From positions 248,001 to 312,000 of the forward strand of contig CAWGKV010000001.1 of the NCBI GenBank assembly GCA_963823165.1: 64,000 nucleotides of DNA, read 5' to 3'. Of the stretch, positions 43,146 to 51,572 are shown piece by piece. Numbering within the stretch: position 1 is the stretch's first letter; each line of letters begins with the position of its first letter. The notes beneath the pieces were generated by a model, which searched no databases, was not told where the DNA came from, and saw only the letters and a program-made list of their open reading frames with translations. The DNA comes from Roseiarcus sp963823165. GTDB lineage: Bacteria; Pseudomonadota; Alphaproteobacteria; Rhizobiales; Beijerinckiaceae. A program made the position numbers and the translations under genes.

Positions 43146-44640
43146 TCACTTGCCCGCCAGCCGGGACCTCAGCTCGCGATGCAGCAGCTTTCCGGTGGCG
43201 GTTCTTGGCATCTCGTCCTCACGAATGAACGAGATCGATCGCGGCCGCTTGTGCCCCGCGATGCGATGCTTGCACCAATCGAATATCTCATCCTCGGTCG
43301 GGGAGTGGCCCTCGTGCGGGACGATCACCGCGTGGACCCTCTCGCCCCACAGCGGGTCGGGGACGCCAACAACCGCGACATCCTTCACTTTCGGATTGGC
43401 TCCCGGCATCGCCTCGACCTCGGATGGATAAACGTTCTCGCCGCCAGTGATGATCATGTTGCTCTTGCGGTCGACGGGATAGATGTATCCCTCCGCGTCA
43501 CGACGGGCGAGATCGCCAACCGTGCAGTAATCTCCGCGGAACGCCTGGCTCGTTTTCTCGGGCAGCTTCCAGTAGCCGTCGAATGTGTAAGGGTTGCACG
43601 AGTAGAGTTCGCCCGCGTCGCCCCCGGGGACGTCGGCGCCGTCTGGATCGAGCAGCCGGATCGGCCTCGAGCCGATGCATTCGCGTCCGACCGAGCCGAA
43701 CTTGGAGCACTGCTCGTCCGGATGCAGCATCGTGACCCAGCTTCGGTCGAGCCGTAGAGCTCGAACAGGCCGGAGTTCTTGAAATAGTCCACGATCGCCA
43801 GCTTGGTGTCGCACCGGGCCGGCGCCGAGGAGATCATCAGCTTGGTGACGGAATCCACGTCGTGGCGGTTGCGCACGCCTGCCGGCAGGCCGAGCATCAT
43901 GATGTAGTGCGTCGGCGTCAGGGAGGTGAAAGTCGCGCCGCCGTCCGCCAGAGCGCCCACGAGATGCTCGGGATCGAAGCTCTTGCGGCTGTAAATCGTG
44001 CAGGCGGCTCCGCAATATGTGAACGCCCCGAAGAAATAGAGCGAGTTGGCGTGGCACATCGGCATGACCAGCAGCGCGGAGTCGCGCTGGGTGAGGCCCA
44101 TTTCCACCTCGGTCACGAGCGAGAGCATGGCGCTGCCCCGGTGGCTGAGGATCGCTCCCTTCGGCTTGCCGGTGGTCCCCGACGTGTAATGAGGGTCCAG
44201 GGGTCGTCGCTGCTCACACGGACGCGGATTTCGTCCCTCGCATTCGCGATCAAGTCCTCATAAACGCGGTATCCTGCGTGACGGCGCCTCCCGCCGAAGC
44301 TGATGAAGCGTTCGGCTCGCACGGGAAGATCCGCGCATACCGATTCCACCTCGTCCAGCAGATCCTCCTGCACGATAAGGGCCTGCGCCTCGCAATTTTC
44401 GACGATGAACTGGATTTCCGGGCCGACCAGCCGAAAATTGATCGGAACCGCGATGAGCCCCGCCATCGCCGTCGCGGCATAGATTTCCGCCCACTCCCTT
44501 CGAGAAGTCCGATGCCGCAGAGCGCGTTGGCGAGCCGGGACGAGCGGTCGCTCCAAACCCGGAACGTCATCGATCTTTCGAGATCGCGCACGCCCCTCCT
44601 GAGGCGGGGCTGGGACGCGCTTCCCGAGACGCGGTAGAAT
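43146..44640 (-). pseudogene. Acyl-CoA synthetase (AMP-forming), multiply frameshifted
   Basis: Adenylate-forming enzyme split over three frames. N-part: MTFRVWSDRSSRLANALCGI, then a break near 44495 where about 11 residues are missing. Middle: EWAEIYAATAMAGLIAVPINF onward; one T is lost near 44187, after which the P-loop-like TSGTTGKPKGAILSH is in another frame, continuing to ELYGSTEAG. A base is lost near 43743; the C-part then runs WVTMLHPDEQ, GELYSCNP, GDLARRDAEGYIYPVDR and RTATGKLLHRELRSRL. Total about 500 residues, normal for the family. It ends 4 bp into the possible GTG start of the ThDP gene. Non-functional as given. Confidence 0.85.
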
Positions 44641-44722
44641 TGGTGACTCCCAAGGTGGGTCGCATTTGTTCAACCGCCCCGCGTCCTGAGGGGCCTGAGA
44701 AGCGGGCGTCTCGAAGGACAGA

Positions 44723-45415
44723 CTAGGGCGTGTGGACATTCATCGGATAGCGATTGCTGATCCGACCAGGTGGATCATCGCGCTGTAGTTTGCGTCGGTC
44801 TTCTCGTAACGCGTTGCAATTCTGCGGAATTCCTTGAGCTTGCAGAAGAAGTTTTCGATCAGATGACGCCACTTGTACATCTCCACGTCGTAATCGATTG
44901 GGTCCTTTCGATTCGCTTTTGGCGGAATGACGGCGATGGCGCCGCGGCGGTTGAGCTCGGCGCGCCGCCAATCGTTGTCGAAGGCTTTATCGGCAAGCAA
45001 GGCGCCGATGGCGACGCCGGAGATCAGCGGTTCGACGCCGAGGCTGTCGTGTCGCTGACCCGGCAGCAGGGTGAAGCGCGCCAGATTGCCGAGTGCATCG
45101 ACAAGCGCGACGATTTTGGTCGTCAGACCACCGCGCGATCGCCCAATCGCCTGATTTTGAGTCCCCCTTTAGCGCCGGCTCCGTGTTGGTGGACCCGGAC
45201 GATCGTGCCGTCGTATCCAAAGAACCGCTTCGAGAAAGCCGCGGTTATCCTCGCCGCGGCGACCCGGATCGCCGAGCTTGCCAGGAAGCAGAGGCCCAAC
45301 CCGCTCCCATTGCGGATCGCTCAAAATTCGTCAACTCAAGGCTCGTCTCCTTATTTCGAGCCTTGAATCAAAATTCTTCCTAAAAAGTCGTTAACTCAAT
45401 GTCCACACGCCCTAG
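44723..45415. mobile_element. Defective IS5-family (IS427-like) insertion sequence
   Basis: 693 bp bounded by perfect 18-bp terminal inverted repeats CTAGGGCGTGTGGACATT (44723-44740; reverse complement at 45398-45415). The outer CTAG may be the target duplication, as in this group. It carries only a damaged transposase gene on the minus strand. It lies 4 bp after the stop of the response regulator gene and about 85 bp upstream of the acyl-CoA ligase pseudogene. Confidence 0.85.
44740..45366 (-). pseudogene. IS5-family transposase, frameshifted and internally deleted
   Basis: Pieces in order: LSDPQWERVGPLLPGKLGDPGR...NRGFLEAVLWI in one frame; then about 40 residues missing; DGTIVRVHQHGAGAKGG in a second frame; NQAIGRSRGGLTTKIVALVDALG through ADKAFDNDWRR to the end ...GSAIAIR in a third. 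The catalytic DDE region is partly present (DG, AD, and the C-terminal RHLIENFFCKLKEFRRIATRYEK). Not functional; could move only if a relative supplies transposase. Confidence 0.85.
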
Positions 45416-45419
45416 CCAG

Positions 45420-45818
45420 TCAACAAGCTCCAGCCGGCGGCGCATGCAACTGGTGCAGCCGTTTCTTCAAAAAATCGAAGTCAATCGGCTTCGTCAGGAA
45501 ATCGGCGGCCCCGATCTCGGCGGCGCGCCGGCGTCGCTCCTCGTCGCCATAGGCGGTCACCATCATCACCGGCAGGTCCGGCCGCCGCGCCCTGACCTCG
45601 CGCAGGAGCGCCAGCCCATCCATTCCCGGCATGTTGATGTCGGACAGGATCACGATCAGCTCCGGCTCGATGTCGCGCGACAGGCGTTCGAGCGCTTCCG
45701 CGGCCGAAGTGGCGAAATGCAGGACATAGGCGCCCTGGCGCGCCTCGCGCCGGAACCGCTGGCGAAACAATTCGGCGACATCGGCTTCGTCGTCGACGAT
45801 CAGGATGCTTACGGTCAT
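45420..45818 (-). CDS. Single-domain response regulator (CheY-like)
   Basis: 132 residues: acidic pair D9-D10, phosphoacceptor D60 (SDINMPGMDG), T88 and K110 (LTKPIDF). No output domain. Its start overlaps the stop of the upstream kinase gene by 4 bp, so the two form a kinase-receiver pair. The stop lies 4 bp from the IS5-type element. Confidence 0.93.
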   Translation of the reverse strand: MTVSILIVDDEADVAELFRQRFRREARQGAYVLHFATSAAEALERLSRDIEPELIVILSDINMPGMDGLALLREVRARRPDLPVMMVTAYGDEERRRRAAEIGAADFLTKPIDFDFLKKRLHQLHAPPAGAC

Positions 45819-47500
45819 GACTCGCCTCTCGCGTCCGCCGGAGCCGGCGTCCTGCGGGCGGCGAACCGCCGCGGCAGGTAGACCGTGAACTCGGTGAACG
45901 CGCCGACCTCGCTCGCGACCTTGATCGCGCCGCCGTGCCCGTGCGTGACGATGTCGTAACTGATCGACAGCCCGAGCCCGGTGCCTTCGCCGGTCGGTTT
46001 CGTGGTGAAGAACGGCTGGAAGAGCTTGTCCCTGATCTCGGCCGGAATGCCGGCGCCGTTGTCGCGCACCCGAACCTCGACCGCGTCGCCGAGCTCGCGG
46101 GTGGCCACCTTCAGCACCGGTTCGAACGGGGCGCCGATTTCCTGCCGTCGTTTGTTCGCGGCGTAGAAGCCGTTGCCGAAAAGGTTGAGAAACACCCGCG
46201 TCACGTCCTGCGGCACGAGTTCGAGCGGCGCGACGTCGCTGCCGTAGGCGCGCTCCAGGGTGATGTTGAAGTTCTGATCCTGCGCCCGGGCCCCGTGATA
46301 GGCGAGGTTGAGCGATTCCTCGACGAGGGCGTTGAGGTCGACCCTCTCTCGGGCGCCGCTGCCTTCGCGCGAATGCGCCAGCATGCTCTTGACGATATTG
46401 TCGGCCCGCTTTCCGTGCTCGACGATCCGCCGAAGGTTGCCGGTCAGCGTGGCGAAGATTTCGTCGACGTCGCCAGGCTTCTCCTCCCCGACCACAGCCA
46501 GCGCAGACGACATCTCCTCCTTCAGTTCGTCGAGCAGTTCGACCGAAAGGCCGGCGAAATTGTTGACGAAGTTGAGCGGGTTCTTGATCTCGTGCGCGAT
46601 TCCGGCCGTCAGCTGGCCGAGCGACGCCATCTTCTCGGCCTGGATCAGACTGGCCTGGGCCGCCTTCAGGTCGTGCAGCGCAGCCTCGGCCGTATCGCGG
46701 GCGGCGCGAATCTCGGCTTCGGCGCGTTTGCGTTCGCGTTCGAGGCGATCCCGCTCGATCAGGCTGTCGCGCAACATGCCGAGCGTTCTCGTCATCTCCC
46801 CGATCTCGTCACCGCCGGGCGTAGGCAACGGGACGTCGAGCTTGCCGTGCGTAATCGCAGCCATGCTCCGGTCCAACTGCTTCAGGGGGCCAGTGATCGA
46901 GCGCACCGTCAGCGCCGTGAAGATGAAGGCGAGCGCCAGCGCGCCGATCCCGCCGACAATCGCGAGTTTGACCGCGAGCCGCGCCTGGCTGGTCGAGGCA
47001 TTGCGCAAGGCGACGGACTGCTGCTCGACCCGGTCGACGATCCTGTCGATCTTTTCGTCGATATTGGGAACATGACTTTTGGCTTGCTCCAGCAGCGTGT
47101 TGCCGGCGGCGCTGTCGTCGCTCGAATAGGCTACGCCCGCCTGACGGGCCAATTCGGTCATTTCGTCGACTTCGCCTCCGATGGCGGCGACGAGCGCGGG
47201 ATCGAGCGCTGAAATCGCCTTCAGATCGGAATCGAGCCGCTCTTTGGCGGCCGCGGCGGCCTGTTGCGACCGCGCGAGCTGCGACACTGCCGAGTCGATC
47301 ACCCAGTACTTCAGATCGCCGAAGTGCTTGCTGGCCAGATTGGCGTTTCGGACGACGGAGACGAGCTGCGCTTCTTCGGCGAGGCTTCCCGAGTTGCGCG
47401 CCAGTTCACGGATCAGAAGCGCGGAAGAGCCGGCGAGGATCGCGAGCAGCAGAATCGAAAGGAAGATCAGCCGTGCGCGAATCGACACGTTCGGCGTCAT
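45815..47500 (-). CDS. HAMP-domain sensor histidine kinase
   Basis: 561 residues. First helix at residues about 12-30, a periplasmic helical sensor of about 155 residues, second helix (AIVGGIGALALAFIFTALTV) near 180-200, HAMP, a coiled coil, H-box LTAGIAHEIKNPLNFVNNF, and an ATPase domain with a DNGAGIP G1 box and GEGTGLGLSISYDIV. The ligand is unknown. Partner of the overlapping receiver gene. Confidence 0.93.
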   Translation of the reverse strand: MTPNVSIRARLIFLSILLLAILAGSSALLIRELARNSGSLAEEAQLVSVVRNANLASKHFGDLKYWVIDSAVSQLARSQQAAAAAKERLDSDLKAISALDPALVAAIGGEVDEMTELARQAGVAYSSDDSAAGNTLLEQAKSHVPNIDEKIDRIVDRVEQQSVALRNASTSQARLAVKLAIVGGIGALALAFIFTALTVRSITGPLKQLDRSMAAITHGKLDVPLPTPGGDEIGEMTRTLGMLRDSLIERDRLERERKRAEAEIRAARDTAEAALHDLKAAQASLIQAEKMASLGQLTAGIAHEIKNPLNFVNNFAGLSVELLDELKEEMSSALAVVGEEKPGDVDEIFATLTGNLRRIVEHGKRADNIVKSMLAHSREGSGARERVDLNALVEESLNLAYHGARAQDQNFNITLERAYGSDVAPLELVPQDVTRVFLNLFGNGFYAANKRRQEIGAPFEPVLKVATRELGDAVEVRVRDNGAGIPAEIRDKLFQPFFTTKPTGEGTGLGLSISYDIVTHGHGGAIKVASEVGAFTEFTVYLPRRFAARRTPAPADARGES

Positions 47501-47760
47501 GCTCGGCCCACTGGTCTATCGCCCGTTCCGGCTTCGCAGCCGATCGCCCCTGCGGCCGGCTCTGGAAGCCCACGAATCCAGCGACCCCCCGAGGAGCCAC
47601 GACGCATTGCACATGTTTCCTTTCCACGTTCACTCACATCATCACACACTTAGCGAGCTGGCAAAAGGTTATCCGTTGTCGCGCAAATCGTGCGATGATG
47701 CCGCCGCTCAATGTTGTATGGTTCGTAACGTCCGTTGTGGTCGACCTATGGGAGGAAGTG

Positions 47761-48216
47761 ATGGATGCGACAATTTCTCGGCGAGCATTCGTTCCATTTG
47801 TCTTGGCGATGGGGCTTGCCTGGACGGGGGCGGCCCAAGCGGCAACCTCGTCATTCACGGTTTCGCTGACCGGGGCGCAATCCGTGCCGCCGGTGGATAC
47901 CAGCGGCGCCGGGACGGCTAATCTTACCTACGATCCGGCGACTCGGCTGGTGACCTGGGACATCACCTACAGCGGAATGTCGAGCCCTGTCACGATGGCG
48001 CACTTCCACGGTCCGGCCAAGCCGGGCCAGAATGCACCTGTCGTGATATGGCTCACCGTGCAGGGCGCCGCGCCCTCGAGCCCGATAAAGGGTAGCGCCA
48101 CACTCACTCCCGAGCAGGCGAAGCAGTTCACCGATGGCGAGTGGTACATTAACGTGCACACACAGTCCCATCCGGCGGGCGAGATCCGAGGCCAGGTGAT
48201 CCCGCCGAAAAGTTGA
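47761..48216 (+). CDS. Secreted CHRD-domain protein
   Basis: 151 residues from ATG 47761 with GGAGGAAG just upstream; earlier in-frame starts are not family-like. N-terminal signal with a twin-arginine-like SRRAFVPFVLAMGLAW and cleavage after AAQA. The rest is one CHRD domain: FTVSLTGAQSVPPV, GAGTANLTYDPATR, AHFHGPAKPGQ, WYINVHTQSHPAGEIRGQV. Extracytoplasmic, function unknown in bacteria. Monocistronic, between divergent and convergent neighbours. Confidence 0.9.
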   Translation: MDATISRRAFVPFVLAMGLAWTGAAQAATSSFTVSLTGAQSVPPVDTSGAGTANLTYDPATRLVTWDITYSGMSSPVTMAHFHGPAKPGQNAPVVIWLTVQGAAPSSPIKGSATLTPEQAKQFTDGEWYINVHTQSHPAGEIRGQVIPPKS

Positions 48217-48222
48217 TTGGAA

Positions 48223-48885
48223 TTAAAGCAGATTGGCGATGATCGCGGCGGCCGCCACACCGCCGGCGAGCAGCAGAGCCGCCCGCGTCAGGCTTGCGAG
48301 CCGAGGCGCGGGCAGGGTTTCCGGCAGGACCTTTCTTCCGGTGATCATCGGGAGCAGTAGGTTCTGTCCCTTCGCCGCCGCGTAGGCGAAGATCGCCAGC
48401 ACGTGCAGAACAATCGCCGCGAGCAGAACGTCCCAGACGATCGCGTGCGACGCTTCGATCGCGTCGGCGACCGGGGCGGGGACAATTTCCGTGAGCGGTC
48501 CGACGTCGGCGACGTCGTTGGCCACGTAGATGCCGGTCAGCGTCTCGACAAGCAGAAGCGCGAGCAACAGGAGCACCATCCAACCGCCGGCGGGATTATG
48601 GCCGATCTGGCGGTCGGGCTCCCGCAGAAGGGCGAATTTCAGGTGCTGCGCGGCCCCCCGCGGGGAAACGACGAAGCGGGAGAACCGCGCCGTGTCGCTG
48701 CCGAAGACGCCCCACATGAGGCGAAACAGCAGCAGAGCGAGCAGCGCGTCGCCGACCCGCGCGTGCCAGTCCATCCAGTTCAATCGCCAGGTTGCATAGG
48801 CCGCCGCGATGAGCGCCGCGGTAAGCCAGTGGAAGAGCCTTATGGGCGCGTCCCAGACGGTGACGATCCGCGACGCATCGCTCAT
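48223..48885 (-). CDS. Cytochrome b561 / NiFe-hydrogenase-type cytochrome b
   Basis: 220 residues from ATG 48885. A GTG at 48909 whose GTGA overlaps the mutL stop is an alternative (8 extra residues). Four-helix di-haem membrane cytochrome: VWDAPIRLFHWLTAALIAA, MDWHARVGDALL, then HAIVWDVLLAAIVLHVLAIFAY with the haem-ligand histidines. Electron transfer to quinone or periplasmic partners. No dehydrogenase gene is beside it. Confidence 0.88.
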   Translation of the reverse strand: MSDASRIVTVWDAPIRLFHWLTAALIAAAYATWRLNWMDWHARVGDALLALLLFRLMWGVFGSDTARFSRFVVSPRGAAQHLKFALLREPDRQIGHNPAGGWMVLLLLALLLVETLTGIYVANDVADVGPLTEIVPAPVADAIEASHAIVWDVLLAAIVLHVLAIFAYAAAKGQNLLLPMITGRKVLPETLPAPRLASLTRAALLLAGGVAAAAIIANLL

Positions 48886-48905
48886 GCGCGCCGCCCGGTC
48901 ATGGC

Positions 48906-50711
48906 TCACCTTCGTCCGAACAGCCGCTCGATGTCGGCGAGCTTGAGCTCGACATAGGTCGGGCGGCCGTGGTTGCACTGGCCGGCCCCGGGCGTCGCCT
49001 CCATCTCCCGCAAGAGCGCGTTCATCTCCTCCGACTTCAGCGGCCGGCCAGCGCGCACCGAATGGCGACAGGCGAAGGTCCCGAGAAACCGATCGAGCCG
49101 GCGGGCGAGGCTCTGCGCCCCGTCCTCGGCGGCGAGATCGGCGGCGAGGTCGCGCACCAGGCCGGCGAGATCGCCCTTCGCGAGGACGGCCGGGGCCTCG
49201 CGGACGAGGACCGCGCCGTCGCCGAAGCTCTCGACGACGAGCCCGAGCGCGGCGAGATCCTCGGCGTGTGCGTCGATCAGCGCAGCGGCGTCCGGATCGA
49301 GATCGACGACGAGCGGCGTCAGCAGGGCCTGCCGCTCGACGCCCTGCCCCTGGCGCTGGCGCTTCAGCGTCTCATAGACGATGCGCTCGTGCGCCGCGTG
49401 CTGGTCGACGATGACGAGCCCGTCGGCCGTCTGGGCGATGATGTAGCATCCGTGCACCTGCGCCCGCGCCGCCCCGAGCGGCGCGTCGAGGTCGCGCGGC
49501 TCGGGTTCGGCCGCCGCGAGCACAGGCGCAGCCGGGGGGAAGGCGAAACGGGCCTGCGCCGGCTCGGCGAAGCCGGGGGCGACGCTCTGCGCCAGCGCCG
49601 GGGCGGCGGGCGAGGCGCGCCAGTCCCAGCCGCCGGCCGGCGTGGTCGGGCGGAAGGCGTTCGGCGGCCGCATGGCGAGCACGGTCGCCGTCCCGCCGGT
49701 GGTCGCGGCGCGGTGCAACGCCTCCGACAGGCGCTGCTTGACGGCGCCGACGACCAGCCCGCGCACCAGGCCTGAATCGCGGAAGCGAACCTCGGCCTTG
49801 GCCGGGTGGACGTTGACGTCGACCTCGCGCGGCTCGCATTCGACGAACAGCGCGACGACAGCGTGGCGGTCGGCGGGCAGGAAATCCACGTAGGCCGCCC
49901 GAAGGGCGCCGGCGAGAGTCTTGTCACGCACCGCGCGACCGTTGACGAAGACGTATTGCGCGAGCGCGTTGGGCCGGCTGAAGGTCGGCAACCCGACCCG
50001 CCCGGTGAGCCGCACCCCCTCGCGCGCCGCCTCGAGAGCGAGCGAATTTTTGGCGAACTCGTCGCCGAGCGCCTGCCTCAGCCGCTCGGTCCTGCCGGCT
50101 TCGCCGATTCCCACGGCCGGCCAATCGAAGCTTTGGCCGATGTCGGTCGCGAAGGCGAAGCGCCTCTCCGGGTGGCTGAGCGCGAGACGTTTCACCACGT
50201 CGGCGGCCGCCTGGGCTTCGCTGCGATCAGATTTCAGGAACTTGAGCCTCGCCGGCGTCGCGGCGAAGAGGTCGCGCGCCTCGACCCGCGTGCCGATCGC
50301 GCCTGCGCAGGGCTCGACCGGGCCTTTCGCCCCGTACTCGACGATGAGCTTCAGGGCCGTCGGGGCGCTCATCGTCCGGGTGCGGATCTCGAGCCGCGAC
50401 ACGGAGGCGATCGACGGCAAGGCCTCGCCGCGGAAGCCGAAGGTGGCGATCGCGGTCAAATCGCCGTCAGGGATCTTCGAGGTCGCGTGCCGTTCGACCG
50501 CGAGGGCGAGATCCGCCTCGTCCATGCCGCGCCCGTCGTCGGCGACACGGATGAGCCGGCGCCCGCCGGCCTCGATCGCGATCTCGACCGCCCTCGAGCC
50601 GGCGTCGAGCGCGTTCTCGATCAGCTCCTTGACGGCCGCGGCCGGGCGCTCGATCACTTCGCCCGCGGCGATGCGATCGACGAGCAGCGGATCGAGACGG
50701 CGAATCGGCAT
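48906..50711 (-). CDS. mutL: DNA mismatch repair protein MutL
   Basis: 601 residues. N-terminal GHKL ATPase: IDRIAAGEVIERPAAAVKELIENALDAG, VADDGRGM, TFGFRGEALPSI. Transducer domain ending ...VNVHPAKAEVRF, a proline/alanine-rich linker about 330-400, and a C-terminal dimerisation domain (DQHAAHERI, ACRHSVRAGRPL, NHGRPTYVEL). Couples MutS to strand excision. Followed by the cytochrome b gene with overlap. Confidence 0.97.
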   Translation of the reverse strand: MPIRRLDPLLVDRIAAGEVIERPAAAVKELIENALDAGSRAVEIAIEAGGRRLIRVADDGRGMDEADLALAVERHATSKIPDGDLTAIATFGFRGEALPSIASVSRLEIRTRTMSAPTALKLIVEYGAKGPVEPCAGAIGTRVEARDLFAATPARLKFLKSDRSEAQAAADVVKRLALSHPERRFAFATDIGQSFDWPAVGIGEAGRTERLRQALGDEFAKNSLALEAAREGVRLTGRVGLPTFSRPNALAQYVFVNGRAVRDKTLAGALRAAYVDFLPADRHAVVALFVECEPREVDVNVHPAKAEVRFRDSGLVRGLVVGAVKQRLSEALHRAATTGGTATVLAMRPPNAFRPTTPAGGWDWRASPAAPALAQSVAPGFAEPAQARFAFPPAAPVLAAAEPEPRDLDAPLGAARAQVHGCYIIAQTADGLVIVDQHAAHERIVYETLKRQRQGQGVERQALLTPLVVDLDPDAAALIDAHAEDLAALGLVVESFGDGAVLVREAPAVLAKGDLAGLVRDLAADLAAEDGAQSLARRLDRFLGTFACRHSVRAGRPLKSEEMNALLREMEATPGAGQCNHGRPTYVELKLADIERLFGRR

Positions 50712-51048
50712 GGCGGGCGGGTCCTGGCGCGATTATCGCACGGGATGAGCCGCCGGGAAAACGCCTTCGTCGCGCGGCCCGCGCGGGCCGCCGCCGTCGC
50801 CGGGCTCAAACCGCGACCTCGGCGACTGGATCGCCCTCTTCGGGCTTCAGCCTGTTCGGCTCGCTATTTGCAGGAAAGCTCCTCCTCTCCTTCGTGCTCG
50901 CCTATCTCCCTTTTGGCTCGAGAGTCGGCGCCTGCTTCAAGGAAGTGCATCGCAGGCGCAAGGTTAGGCTTGCAAGCCGCCTGCAGGAGACTAAGGGTTT
51001 GGACATGCAGCAAGGGAGCCGGTTTTCACGGAGGCCGGGGACGAGCGG

Positions 51049-51481
51049 ATGCGGTTGAGCAAACGACTGGCGGCGGCGATCTTTGCCGTCGGGCCCGTCG
51101 CCGACGCGGCGGACGGGCGAGAGTTCTGAGTGCGGGAAGCTGGGCGTTGTCCAGACCATAGGGGCTTCGGAGGCCGACAACGGGACGACGGTCTCGCTGG
51201 CGCCGGGAATGGAGCTCGCCGTGGCGCTGCGGGCCGAGCCCGGCTCGGGCTGCCGTTGGCGCCTCTTGCAGTTCGATTCGTCCGTCCTGCACGGGCTGGG
51301 GGAGCCGGACGTGCAATTCGAGCCGAAGCTGGGCCGGAAATCGGTGGGCTTCTTTTCGCGCGAGACGTTCCGGTTCCGGGTGAAGCGCGCGGGCGAGACG
51401 GGCGTTGCGTTCGGCTTTTTCAGGCCCTGGGAGCGAACGCCGCCGGAAAAGCAGGTGCGCATTCTCGTCCGCACCGGCTGA
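51049..51481 (+). CDS. Chagasin-type (I42) cysteine peptidase inhibitor, signal peptide in a different frame
   Basis: The mature part (51083-51481 frame) reads PGMELAVALRAEPGSGCRWRL and ETFRFRVKRAGETGVAFGFFRPWE, the I42 inhibitor fold; the usual NPTTGY loop is GSGCRW here. No proper start precedes it in that frame. ATG 51049 in the next frame encodes an ideal signal peptide (MRLSKRLAAAIFAVGPVADA) that hits a stop right where the mature frame begins. A one-base indel near 51120-51140 would join them to a secreted protein of about 140 residues. Either a sequencing error or a broken gene. Confidence 0.65.
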
Positions 51482-51572
51482 AACCGGGTCGGGACGCTCG
51501 CCCGCCTGCGGAAGAGGGCGCGGCTTTGCGCCACCGCCGCCGCCTTCTCCGGCACGCATGCAGGAAGAGCTG

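Noticed and set aside
45420..47500. Chemotaxis CheA/CheY pair
   Set aside because: The kinase has HAMP, a HisKA H-box and a periplasmic sensor but no Hpt or CheW-like domain, so it is an ordinary two-component kinase.
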